Assembly (NCBI RefSeq): GCF_037176765.1
Contig: NC_090024.1
Location: 60,423,361-60,487,360, forward strand
DNA length: 64,000 nucleotides
Source of the DNA: Anolis sagrei
Lineage: Eukaryota > Chordata > Lepidosauria > Squamata > Anolidae
Direction: 5' to 3'
Made by a program: the position numbers and the translations under genes. Below, in pieces: positions 31,726 to 45,700 of this stretch. Every line of letters starts with the position of its first letter. The stretch's first letter is position 1. The notes beneath the pieces were generated by a model, which made no database searches, was not told the origin of the DNA, and worked only from the letters and a program-made list of their open reading frames with translations.

Positions 31726-33720
31726 ATGGCAGCACAGAAAAGAAAATCTGTGCAAGTTGAACCCCCTGCTAAGCGGCAGAAATTGGATAAGAATAGTAAA
31801 CTGGTAACAAGTAGAAAAGAAGAAAAATCGCTCACTGGCAAACATGTATCTGATAAAAATACGGTGCTGAAGAAAAAATTGTGTAAAACAGCTACCAAAA
31901 CTGACCAGTCATTTGTCAATAAAAGTAGTTCTTCTGTACGCTCTTCCCAAAATAAACGAGCACAGGACTCTAAGCAGGCTTTAAATGAATTGAAAAAGAA
32001 AACTGATAAACCATGTATGAAAAGAACATCCCTAAAACCTTTGGGTAAATTATCTTCTACAAAAATATCACTGAGATCTTCCAAAATAAGCCATAAAAAC
32101 CACCTCAACTCTACAAGGTCCTTGCCTAAGATTTGTTCTAGAAGAAAGAGAAAACTCAGTGATGTCAAAAACAAAACCTGTCATGAAAGCAAGAAGCAAA
32201 AGAAGTCACCTGCAGATACAAAAAAACGTTTTACTGAAGCTCTGCGTAAGAAATGTTCAGTGCGGCCCATTAAAACAACTCACAAGAACCAGCGTTCCAA
32301 AACAAAAGTGATGAAGGAAAATTCTAGAAAAGAGAGAAGTAGTAAATCTACTAAAGTTCTTAAAAGTAGCAGTGATGATTTAGAGGCTCAGAATTCCAAA
32401 AAGTCTTGTGAAAAAAAGACCACTTTTCAAAGAAATGTAGCAACACGGACTCAAAACTTTGATAGCAAAAAGCCTTGTGATAATAACCAGGAAAGAAGAA
32501 CTACAAGGTCAATGGTTACTAATTCTAAAAAAAGTTCCACTAGAGTTAAACATAAAGAAAATCAGTTACATTTCACAAAAACCAAGCATGTGTCTCGGAA
32601 AGAAGTGCAGGACCTTCCTAAATTACAACGTAGTTCCTCATGTGACGAATTTCAAACTCGGAGATCACTAAGACTGAAGCCATCACTTAATGTACGATCA
32701 TTGCAGAGTGGGAAAAATAAAGGACATGTTTCTGTTAGGACACAGAGCACACAAATGAAAAAACATGTCCCAAATGTTAAAAAATCTCTCCAGCCGAAAG
32801 TGGAACATAAGCTTTTGAAAAACGGTGACAGCAAAGACAAAGGGAGTAAAGTATTAAGTTGTGAGAAAAAATCTGCCGTAGATTCTAAAAACAGTGATTT
32901 TTCTACATCACAAGATAAGCAAGAAGAATCAGGAAATCTAAACAATATCAAAGAATCTACAAATAAATCTGCAAACACAGTTTCTAGCACTGTAACATCT
33001 TCTTGTACTGTGAAAAGTAAAGAAAAGCAAGTGGTGCATAGAAATGGAAAAATCAGTGTAAAAAGTAAGAGAGTATTGCCAGCATCTTCAAGTCCAAAAC
33101 CTGCTTGTCAACCAGAGGATGTAATGAAAACCAAAAAGATTAGCATTCTTGCACTGTGTGAGGAAATTGCAGGTGAGATTGAGTCAGACACAGTGGAGGT
33201 AAAAAGAGATTCTCCTGAGCATGGAAAAGAAGAAGAGAGAGAGAGAGTAGAGGAGTCACCACAAACTGCAGTATCTGCTGAAGGAGAAATGAATCAGAAT
33301 TCTCAACGTAAACAATTTTTCCCCAGCAAAAAAGGAATACCTGTCAAATGTACTGTGAATGGTAGACATAGCGCTGCAAACAAAAACTCTAAATGGACAA
33401 AAATAAAGTTAAAAAAGATTAATCATGTGAGCCAAAACATCTCAAATTCCCAAAGTACACGCAAACTTGGTATTTTAAAACATAGCATTCCAGCGGGAGA
33501 ACAAGGAAGAACTACAGAAATACACCTTCCGGAAGAAGGCCAAATAAAATGGATACAGTCACAAAACAATGGTAATGCAGCATGTGATCAAAAGTTGGAT
33601 AACGCTTCCCCTGAAGGAGGCCAGATTAAAGATAAGATTTCCCGTGATGAACTGTCTGTGCAGGGAATAAAAAATGGATTATTGGAGACAACGCCTTGTC
33701 CTGAACCAGCTCCAGATGAG
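31726..33720 (+). CDS. ESCO1: ESCO1 large first coding exon (665 codons)
   Basis: Acceptor cttgtctttttcag ends at 31723 and donor gtaatt starts at 33721. The first ATG is 31726. The N-terminal two thirds is hard to align with human ESCO1, while the last 200 codons carry the conserved islands. Confidence 0.94.
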
Positions 33721-36700
33721 GTAATTAGTTGTAATATAGCCTTGTGAGGGTATTTGTGTGATTAACGTTGAGGTATTTCAGTATGTTCCTTATTTTTGTA
33801 TTAGCAAATTTACTAATATTTCCTAACTATAATAATTAGCATGAGTACAGCATAATTATAATACATTTACTATATGAGATTGAAGAGTCATATTTTGAGA
33901 TTCAATTTATGCAGTAATTGAATATTTTATGTGCTTCTAGGCTACTTTTAGCATCCCTACTGCTACTTTTTTCAAGATAACACTTATTGAAGCTGCTCTA
34001 ATCAGTTTTACAGTGATAAAATATGCATTGTTTGCTCTCAGTCATTTAACTCCCATTTGCAATACAGCAGAAGCTTTCCAGAGCTGATTTTCTAAAGGAC
34101 AGTCAAACGACTCTACAAAACCCTGTTAGTGTACAAATACAGAACATAGCATCAAAAGACAAATGTAGGTGGCTGTTCAAAAAGTGATCCGCAGTAAGTT
34201 GCCCAAGATAACACCTGCAGGTATCTGTAATTAAATATAAGATTAGAGGGTTTTTTTTTGGGTTTTTTTAAAATTTAGAACAGAATATGAGAAAGTTTGA
34301 ACAGGCTTTCGATTCATGGGATCTGTTTTGTTTTGGGTGGACCTTCAAAGTACACTTATCAAAACTAGGTGTAAATTAGTTGGAGAGAGTGTCTGCATGT
34401 AGTTAGTGACTTTCTATATCTTAAATGTATGTCAGAAAATTTAACACACACTCATAATAGCCAGTATAGGTTCACAAAGATAGTGTCAAAGGCAAACAAG
34501 TCTTATTTTACAGATGGAGAAGAAAGTGAGAAGATATAATTAATATAAAACAACCCATATTAGAACCCCTTTTGATCTATTATGTATCATGCAGAAATCT
34601 ACCCTGATATTAAAAATACTTACATTAATAGGAATAATTAACTTGAAGTATTTAATTCCTCTAGGCATTTTGTAAGCCAGTATTAGGTGTATTGGCATTT
34701 TATGGGCATGTATAAGACTTTAATTTGTCGAGATTTCAGCATATGTGGAGCAGTAACTTAAATGGTATGTTCTGATTTTTTTCAGAGTTTCAACTTGCAG
34801 TTGGAGTTAAGTCCAGAAAATACACCAGTGAAAACTAATGCTGGACAATTGTCAGCAAAACAAGTCATAAAAACTACAGCAGAAATCAAATCTGCAGGTG
34901 AATATGAATTATTTGCATTTTTATAATTTCACTTTTGCTGAACCTTCTGGCATTTGAATGCTATGTTTAAATTAGTATCTGCAATTGTAGAACTACGGAC
35001 TGATTTTTATGAATGAGAAAGGATGTTACAAAAAGAAATCAAATGTTGTGCACTTATCAAGGTAATCAGAACTTAAAGAATGACAGCCATTTATGTATAG
35101 CATGAAGACATTTGTTCTTTCTGAATTCTTATTTGGTATATTCTTTTAAATTTTTTTCCCCCACAATTGTATTGCTTTGGTCAATATATAATGCAATACA
35201 GTGGTGCCCTTGCTTTCCTTTCCTTCCCCCCTTGGTTTTATCTTTTGACTTCTGCTTGAGCACTGCTAGCATATTTCAGTTTTCTGTAGAACGATATTGC
35301 AAAATATATTATTCAGATGTTGTTTACTGTGTGATAGATAGCAAGTTTGGTGACTATACCTAAGATTTTGACCAGAGCTGCTTAGAATATTGTGATCCTA
35401 AGGTGAACTTGTCATGGGGTCCTCTTGGCAAGGTTTCTTCACAGGAAGTTTGCCATTTCCTTCCTGTGAGGGAAGTGAGAGAGTGTGACTTGTCCAAGGC
35501 CACTCAGTGGGTTTCCATGACGAAGTAACTGGTTTCCAGAATCATAGTCCAATTCCCAAATCACTACATTAACTCTTGTATTAGAAATCATAATCTTTCT
35601 ATGCAGTCTAAAATGTCATTGATCCTTTGGACATGCTGCCTTCCTAATTATTCACTGTATTAATATTTTGACTATTGGAATTACATGGTCCTGTCTTATG
35701 AGTCTCACTATAGAGCTATCTAGCCACCTGTATTTCCTGTTCCTAATGTCAGTATCTTAGCAAAGCTTCAAAGTCTTTCCCAGCTCCATTGCTTTTTAAT
35801 TAGGGGTGCCAACTATTGATTTGAGTCTTTCTGCTTGAGAATTCTGTCAATCAACTGTGGTCTATCTCCACTTTTTTTTTCATTATATGTACTATACAAA
35901 GAATGTATAATGATCCCTGTTATATGTATACATCATACAGTTCAAAATTCTATTTTTCCTCTCCACTTCAGTACATTGGCTGCAACATTTTAGGGTGCAT
36001 TATTTTGTTCAGTAATTGAGGAACAGAATCTGACTTTTATTTCAGTGTCTGCAGTTCCATATAATCATAAAAAAGAGAATAATTTGTCTATATTCATTGG
36101 AATCATTCATCACAATGAATCCTCTTGGGTTTATTGATTGTAATTTGTGATTCCTAGATTATTTTCTAGTTATTTTTGAATTTTATTTTAGTTGCAAAAT
36201 GCTTAATAGGTAACCATAAACCTTCAATCATGAGAAGAATTCGTAAAGAAAAAATACACAGAAAATGCATTTGTTTTAGTTGCATGCACCAAATTGGGAG
36301 GGATAACTAACACTCCAGAAGACAGGAGCAGAATTCAGAATGATCTTAACAGATTCGAGAGAAGGGCCAAAACTAACAAATTGAAGTTCAAGAGTGACAA
36401 ATGCAAGACACCCCACTTAGGCAGGAAAAATGAAATGCAACAATACAGAAGGGGGATGCTTGACTCGACAGCAGTATGTATGAAAAAGATCTTGGAGTCC
36501 TCGTGGACAGCAAGTTAAACATGAGCCAACAATGTCATGCGGCAGCTTAAAAAGCCAGTGGGATTTTGGCCTGCATCAATAGAAGTATAGTGTCTAGATC
36601 CAGGGAAGTCATGCTGCCCCTCTATTCCGCCTTTGTCAGACAATACTGTGTCCAATTCTGGGTACCACAATTGGAGGGAGATGTTGACAAGCTGGAATGT

Positions 36701-39700
36701 ATCCAGAGGATGATGACTAAAATGATCAAGGGTCTGCAGAACAAGCTCTGTGAGGAGCAGCTTAAAGAGCTGGGTATGTTTAGCCTGCAGAAGAGAAGGC
36801 TGAGAGGAGACATGATGGTTATGTATAAATATGTGAGGGCAAGTCATAGGGAGGAGGGAACAAGCTTGTTTTCTGCTGCCCTGGAGACTAGGACGCGGAA
36901 CAATAACTTCAAACTACAGGAAAGGAGATTCCATCTGAACATGAGGAAGAACTTCCTAACTGAGAGAGAGCTCTTCAGCAGTGGAACTCACTGCCTTGGA
37001 GCGTGGTGGAGGCTCCTTCTTTGGAGGCTTTTAAACAGAAGCTGGATGGCCATCTTTCAGGGGTGCTTTGAATGTGATTTTCCTGCTTCTTGGCAGGGGT
37101 TGGACTGGATGACCCACATGATTTCTTCCAAATATGATTCTATTATTTAAATGCTACCATTTCATTTATAGGTATATCTATGCTTTGTGTATTTCTTTGT
37201 CATTCCAAATTCTTACAATATCTTTCCTCATGTACGTATTACTGATAAGTATATATACTGATTTGTTTTGTAGATCCAGCTCCCGGACAGTTGGTTCGAA
37301 CACTGTTCACAAATAAAACCTTGGAGACAAACGAGAACAGGTACAGTGTTTTGTAGAGTTCTAAATCTACATTGCTTTTGTAATTTTGTTCATCCTTTTA
37401 AGTTTTGCTTTTAAATTTTGACCATTTTCCTTCAAAATAAATATTATCAATTTAGAGTTAAAAATGGTGTAAGAATATTCTATTGCCCCTTTCTGTATGC
37501 TGTGAGTATTGTAAAATAAAAATAAGTGTCTGCAAACTGTGAATTTTAGGTTGAGAACCACCTAGACACACACCAATCATAGTGCCATATCTGTGTAATG
37601 AGTGGGATCTGCATTGTTTACAAGGTGAATTGTAGGAGGGATTTTCGTCATTGCATGGTTGGGTTAGAATTTTTACACAGCAACCTTGAAAGAGAGTTGC
37701 ATTGGTGTAAGTCTGACTTACACTAATTCACCAATATGGTATCAGCCCATAATATTTTAAGGAACCATGTTTAAAGATTTTGGAATTATATTTTTAACCC
37801 AAGTAAGTATCAATTGTTTTAATTACATATTTATTCCATTCATGTTGTTTGAGAACATTTATGTTCATACAAAAGTATTTTAGGAGGAATAACATTGTGT
37901 TCATGAAACTATTTTATATTTAAAGAGCATGTCTGCCAAAGATTTCATTAACATCAAAATGTGGTGGCGACTTCCCTTCATCTGAAGAACATATTCAGAA
38001 ACTGAAAGAGGCAGCAAAAGATAGCGACAAGCAACTTATCATAGTAAGTGTTGTGCATATTCTAAATGTTGGCTTGTTTATTACTTTAAGCAAAACACAT
38101 ACACTTTTAAATGTGTCCTTATGTTTGGTTTTTTGATGGGTTTTTTTAAAAGGGAGGGGGGGGTTGTGAGGCACATTTATGAGTTGCACAAACTGCAATG
38201 TTGTTCACAACAATTATTCCTATTAACAAACAAACCAAACTACTTTCACTGTATCTTTTCGCAAAGTGGAGTTTACAGATACTTATTTTCATTAGCGTTT
38301 TTTAAAAAAAGTTATGTATATAACATATTATTCTGGCATTAACAATATATTTCATTTTAATATTAGGATGCAGGGCAAAAACGATTTGGAGCCATTTCCT
38401 GCAATGTTTGTGGAATGCTTTACACTGCTTCAAATCCTGAGGATGAAACCCAGCATTTATTCTTCCATAACCAGTTCATAAGTGCTGTAAAATATGTGGT
38501 AAGAACTGTTAATTTTTAAAAAATATATATAGAAAAGTTCATTCTTTTGCTTTAGGTTAATGAAAATTCTGCTTATTTCCAGTTATAACATGTTACAGAA
38601 AAGCAAGTGCCATTAATAATGTTTACACTGCTTTTCAGTCATTAAAAAAGTCATTCTCTCCCCCCCCCCCACCCCTATGAATTAATACTATATTTTCTTA
38701 GTACAAAGTATTATCCAAGCTACCAGTAGTTTCTCTTCAGTGACACATATTCATTTTCTATTGTAGTGTGTTTTGGGTGTATGTAAAAAAACAAAACATA
38801 TAGAAGGAGTCATACTTCAAATATGAATATTTTCATTATATATGGAAACACTGTTTTGCTAATAGAAAATACAGTTGCCCTTGTTATCTCTGGGGGAGTG
38901 GTTCCAGGAACCTCCTCAAGGTTTCTAAAATCTGTAGATGCTCAAGTTCTTTAGCTAAAGGCATTTTTTCTGGGTTTTTAAAACTGTTTTTACTGGCCTT
39001 TTCATTGCCATTTCCTCAGCACAGGCAGCACAGCAAGGTTTTGTTTTCCCCTGACAAATATTCTGGACTGGCTTCTACTACAGCCATTCATTTGGGATTC
39101 CTTCTGTGGCAAGGTTTGAAACCTAGATAGAACAAAGATAGGAAAGTAAATAATTTCTCTCACTCCTGCACTTTAGTACCTTCCCCATGCATATGCCTCC
39201 TTTTGCCCAGGGAAGGAAGCAATAGAGAAGGTGTTGTCTCACAGGCAGAGAAAATCACATGAACTACCTCTTGGCAGTCCCTGGAAAACAGCCCTTCCAC
39301 CTCACAAGTTGTTGAGGGAAAATTACACTGGGCTACTGAATTCAAGCATTCACAATATTATATATTTGAATCTGCTGTGGGGAGTGTACCGGCCACCTAC
39401 TTGTGCCTTCAAGGTGTCAGGGTTTCACAAGGCAGAAGTAGATAACTGGCAGGGTTTGTTGCTGCTGCTGCTGTTGTTCTACATCATTTTTAACAGGGTC
39501 TGATTGTATAAGCTTTGTGTAGTTTCACAGAAGGATTGCAAATGCAAGAAGTTTATACAAAAAGCCCCTCTTAAAAATGTAGTGCAGCAAAAGAGGCAAC
39601 AGCAAGTCCTGGGTGATAAGTGCACTGTGTCCTTCACATGCATCTCACCTAGTGTCTGTGGTTTCCCATCAACTTCTCTGCTGTCCTGTGCCATTTTTAA

Positions 39701-42700
39701 TAGAAATTTGAGCATGTACAGTTTTTGGTATTTCTGATGGTGGTCCTGGAACCAATCTCCTCGGAAAGTGAGAACCACTATACGATTAGGTTAATATCCT
39801 GTAAGCCGTATTGAAGCCATTGAAGTTTGTTTTCTTTAGTACATATGTTACCTTCCATACTTTGCATTACATTGGTAAGACCTCCAGGATAACTGAACTG
39901 AACTTGCCAAGCTATTGAATTTATGCATACTATACGAATTCAATCATTGATTCACCTTGGAGTTATGAAGGAACATCTCCCCCACTTTCATCTGTCTTAG
40001 GTGTGCTTTTTCTTACTATCAAGCACTGACTAATTATGTGAGACAGTACTTTTTGTATTTTTTACATTGTGGTTATAAAATATTCCTGCAGAGAGAGACC
40101 TGGAGAGAAATACAACCTAGAGTATTTGGGAAAACAGTGGTGTAAATGAGGCAGTGGATTTGAAGTTTCGAGTTGAATTCTGTTGACTTAAACTAAGTAG
40201 AATTGCAGCCGCTTATTTCTGTTGATTTAGTTAGATAATGTCATAACATTTACAATAAAGTGTTTTAAATATAATAAAATAACATATACCTTATATCAGT
40301 CGTTCTCAACCTATGGGTCACAAATGTTTTGGCCTTCCACTCTCAGAAATCCTAACAACTGGTAAACTGGCTAGGATTTCTGGGAGTTGTAGGCTAAAAC
40401 ACCTGGGGACCCACAGGTTGAGAACCACTGCCTTATTTTAACTTATAGCAAGTCTATAAAAGCAGTTTCCTAAAGCAACTCAACAAAATTTACAGTTTTT
40501 ACAAATGTATGAAAAATAAGACTCTCCTAACATCAGAAATGATCCAGAATAGTTACCAGATGAAACTCCACAGAAAAGTATTCCAAAGTTAAGGCACTGC
40601 TGCTTATCTCAAATAAGGTAAGCAATGAGAAATGCCTCTGATCTCAGAACAAAAGCAGGCATATGTGGAGTCTTGTATCTTGAAGGTACTCTGGCCCCAA
40701 GTTCTGATAAGTTTTAAGAGTCAGGGCCAGCATTTTCCATTGTGTTCCAAAATGACTGGGAATAAATCCCAGCATGGTACAGTTGTCTGAGCATTGGGCT
40801 GCAACTGGAGAACAGAGTTTGACTCCCCAGTTGGCTATGGAAACCCACTCAGTGACCTTGAGTGAATCAGACCTCAGCCCCAGAAAACCCCTTGATAGGT
40901 TCGTTTATTTATTTATTTATTTATTTATTTATTTTATTTACTTCATTTATATACCACTTTTCTCCTCAGTGGTTCATCTTATGGTTGCAATAAGTAGGCA
41001 CCCAACAATAACAGCAAATGTAGTTGGTTAGCATCAACTTAACCATATTCAGCCATATTCTGAAGTAGAGAGAGTTTATGAATCATCTTCAGAAATAGTT
41101 CTGTATATAATCTATCAGAGCAAGCCATTTTGATGTCCCCCCCCCCCCCCCCCTTCTATTTCATGTTCCAACTTTCCCAACTGAGAGCTGAATCTTCTTC
41201 AATATCCCAGTAGGATAACACCTACTGGGTGATCTTGGGCAACTCACACTCTCACAGCCTCTGAGGGAGGCAAAGACAAATCTCCTCTGAACAAATCTTG
41301 CCAGGAAAACCCTGTGATGTTTTCATCTTAGGGTCACCATAAGTGTGAATCAGTTTGAAGACACACTACAGGATATCTTCCTCTAGTGCATCTGAGGGCA
41401 GACGGCTAATGTAGACAATACAGCTAAGGTCCTGTGGGACACAGAGTTCCTTAGTAACATGCTTATTGCTTGCTGATGCCCAGCACCTGCCTCCTGAGGT
41501 CACCATCTCTTCCTGTTTTAAAGCCAGCTATTCCTTTAGTTTAGTGTTTGACAATTGAAGATCACCCCATGGTACCCAATAGTGCTGGTAGTGTGAGATA
41601 ATGAAATCCAAAAACTGGGGGAAGAATGTACAATTTATTTTGAGGGGTTTTTTTTTTAAAAAAAGATACTACTTTTCCAAACTTTAACTATTCTATCTTT
41701 GGAATCAGTGGTGACAGATAATGAACTGTACTGGTGAAGTGTAACTGCTTTTCCTAGTAGTGGTGTAAAAAAAAGCCTTCATCTGATAGTAGGGTTGCTG
41801 TAAGTTTTCCAGCTGTCTGGCCATGTTCCAGAATCATTCTCTCCAGGAGCATTTCACTCACATCTATGACAGGCATCCTCAGAGTTTGTGAGGTCTGTTG
41901 GAAACCAGGTAAGTGAGGTTTATATAATCTGTGGAATGTCCAGTTTGGAAGAAAGAATTCTTTGTTTGAGGTAATGCGAATATTGCAAATGGCCACCTTG
42001 ACTAGCATTTAATGGTTTTGCAACTTCAAAGCCTGGCTGCTTGCTGCTTGGGGGATCCTTTGTTGGGAGGTGTTAGCTGACCCTAATTGATTCTTGTTGG
42101 AATTCCCCAGTTTTTTGAGTGTTGCTCTTTATTTACTGTTGTGATTTTGGGATTTTTAAAATACTGATAGCCAGATTTTGTTCATTTCCACGGTTTCCTC
42201 CTTTCTGTTGAAATTGTCCACGTGCTTGTGGGTTTCAGTGGCTTTTTGTGTAGTCTGTTGGGTGGTCCAGCATTTATGTCACCTGATGAACCAACCTGGA
42301 CATAGCATATTTTTGAGAGCACAGAAATGCTGGACCACTCTAACAACTACCATGTCAGACTACACAGAGAAGCCATTGAAATCCACAAGTATTAAATGCT
42401 AATCAAGGTGGCCAATTGCAACATTCACACTTGCCAGCTATTCACACTTGCCAGAGAGCTCTTTCTCCCACCCTGAACATTCCACAGATATATAAACCCC
42501 ACTTGCCTAGTTTCCAACAGATTTCTCACTTCTGAGCATGTCTACCATAGATGTGAGTGAAACGTCGGGAGAGAATGCTTCTGGAACATAGCCATACAGC
42601 CCGGAAAACGCATAGCAACCCAATGATTCTGGCCATGAAAACCTTTAACATCACATCTTCATCTTATAGAAGGGTTACCAGCATTAGTTTAGTGTGTTTT

Positions 42701-45700
42701 CTTGGGGGAAAAAACAAAACATTAATTTGATTTGAACACTTTTAGCAATGATTTAAATTGAAGGGATAATATTTTCTAATGAGTTTGCCTCCCCCCACTT
42801 TAAAAGTTGTTCACACAATCAGTTAAGCTTGTATATTAATTAGCCAATACTTTTTTCCTAATCCTTCTGTGTAATAACTACTTTGCACAGTCTTTCTGAG
42901 CAGTGTAAATTCTAATTTTTGAATAAGTCCCATCTTTATAGATTTAAGTGGCTTTTTGTTTTGTTTTTTCCATGCAGGTTCTGCTCATTAATCACCATCA
43001 GTGTGGATCTGAAGAAGAGTTAATTACCTCATTTTTGAGTATGTTTAACTTCAGATACACACAACATAGCAACTTTCCCCTTTAGGTTCTTAGAAGGTAG
43101 TTATTCTTTTTATAGTCTCATTTTTGTGACTATTATAGTTATAATCAATGACACTATAAGTAACTCCTTATTTTGAACCATTGCATGCCATTCAGTTCAT
43201 TGAAAACCTCCTGGAGGTCTTTTGCATGCCAAAATATTAAGACTGTGGAGGTAACTGTGCTAAAGAAAACTTCATTCTTTCTTTAAAATTTTATTACCAG
43301 TATATATTTATTTGTGGCTAGAATATATATATATATATGTATATATATTTTCTACCATGTCTGTGTGTGATGTGTGTGTAAGCACACATAGTGTACATAT
43401 ATGTACACATACTTGTTCTGTGTTACTTTTAGGCATCAGTATGGTTGACAATATTGCCTGCCACTTCTAAGCTAATTTATACTTGAGGGGACACTCTACA
43501 GTAGGAAACAGTTCCAGAAATAGTTTGCTACTATAATTTATGTATTGTATAAGCTTCTAGTCATTTGCATAAGTGAAACAATTAGAATTTGCCCTATGGG
43601 ACAAATGTAGACTACTTTACTACTGCCTTGCAAGAAGACACAGTTATGAAAAATGGGTTAAGCAATGTAAAAGTGGATGTGTTTAGTATTATTGTTGTTT
43701 TCTAGGGCTGGAAAAAAGAGAGAATTTTGGCAGAATATCCTGATGGCAAGATAATAATGGTACTTCCTGATGATCCAAAATATGCACTGAGGAAGGTAGA
43801 TCAAACTTTTAAAACCCTGTATTCTCTTCTTGCTTTTGCATCTGAAATAGAAACTTCTAGGCTGGTTTGGGGTGCATTTAATAAGGTAGTCTTTATGTGT
43901 GTTAAAAGATATACCCAATTGCCACACCAAGCTATTTCAAGAAATGCACACTTTTATTTCTGTGTAGCACAACATTTCCTTCTTTATCTGGGTGAATGGG
44001 GTGGCATGAATGGTGATAAAAGAGGCACACATAGCTGCAGTATCTGGGTACATAGATGTCAACAAATATGATGGTAGAAAGGGGAGTGAAATTCCCTGTT
44101 TGTACCAGTTGGGGGAAAGGTTAAACTACAGTTCCCATGTAACCTTGCTGGGGATGGGGGGTGGGGGAATATGTTCCTAATCCCTAACTTGTAGAAAACA
44201 GTTCCTTTGTGTTTCCATTGTTTCTAGGCCAGTGACTGATGTCACTGTGTTGTGGATGAGTTTTATTGAACTGTATGCATCTTTTAAAGCAGAGATACTA
44301 ATTTCCATCCATAGGGGGAATTGCTTTGCCACACTTCAATCTGTCAAAGGGCTGCACTACTCATTTGGGTTTTCTGCTCCTGCCAAAATATGGCAGCCGC
44401 CACATAATTTGCTACCAAGTTTGTTTGGACCTGCAGTGTTTCTTTGAGGTGCTATAGACTGCAGTATCCTCTCACACTGGAGTGTAGAGTAACAACATCT
44501 TTATTAATATCATGAAGTTTGCAGACGACACCAAATTGAGAGGGATAGCTAATACCCCAGGAGGCAGGAGCAAAATTGAAAACAATCTTTAACAGATTAG
44601 AGAGATGGGCCAAAACTAACAAAATGAAGTTCAACAGGGACAAATGCAAGAAAAAATGAAATGCAAAGATACAGAATAGGGGACGCCTGGCTCGACAGCA
44701 GTCCATGTGAAAAACATCTTGGAATCCTCGTGGACAACAAGTTAAACATGAGCCCAAAAAGCCAATGGGATTTTGGCCTCTATAAATAGGAATATAGTGT
44801 CTAGATGCTACCCCTCTATTCTGCCTTGGTCAGACCACATCTGGAATAGTGTGTCCAATTCTGGGAACCACAACTGAAGGGAGATGTTGACAAGCTGGAA
44901 TGTGTCCAGAGAAGAGTGACTAAAATGATCAAGGGTCTGAAAAGGAGCGACTTAAAGAGCTGGGCATGTTTAGACTGAAGAAGGGACATCTGAGAGGAGA
45001 CATGATGAGAGCCATGTGTAAATATGTGAGGGGAAGTGATAGGGAGGAGGGAGCAGGCTTGTTTTCTGCTGCCCTGGAAGCTAGGGCGTGGAACAATGGT
45101 TTCAAACTACAGGAAAGGGGATTCCACCTGAACATTAGGAAGAAATTCCTAACTGTGAGAACAGTTTATCAGTGGAACTCTCTGCCCCAGAGTGTGGTGG
45201 AGGCTCCTTCTTTGGAAGCTTTTAAGCAGAGGCTGGATGCCATTTGGGGTGCTTTGGACTGGACACGAGGTCTCTTCCAACTCTATGATTCTATGAAAGT
45301 ATCTAATTTCTTTCTTGAAACTATGGGGAAGAGATAGAATGGAGGAAGTCACTCTGACTGTGGTGCAGATGGCCGTGGTGGGAGAATGTAAAGCAATGTT
45401 ATCTACCCTTGTGCTAAGATGTCAGTTAGTTGAATCCATGATCTAACACAGCCCAACAAAAAAAATATTGGTGTCTTGGTTTTTAAGACTGTTCCTAATG
45501 TTGTTTTGGGTGCTGATTCAGAAAATTGCATTGGATAGACCACATCCACCCTTACGTTTCCTAGATATGGTTATAATTATTTTCTATGGGTGAGCAGATG
45601 AAGATTGGTATATAGCAGAGGTCCTCAAACTAAGGCCTGAGGGCCAGATACGGCCCTCCAAGGTCATTTACCCAGCCGTCACTCAAGGTCAACCTAAGTC

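Noticed and set aside
31668-32174. 168-codon minus-strand frame
   Set aside because: It is the antisense shadow of the ESCO1 first coding exon; Leu/Phe-rich because the sense strand is Lys/Ser-rich.
43727-44071. 114-codon frame after the ESCO1 exon
   Set aside because: Only 43706-43795 is coding; the continuation is intron, as shown by the next exon at 46761.
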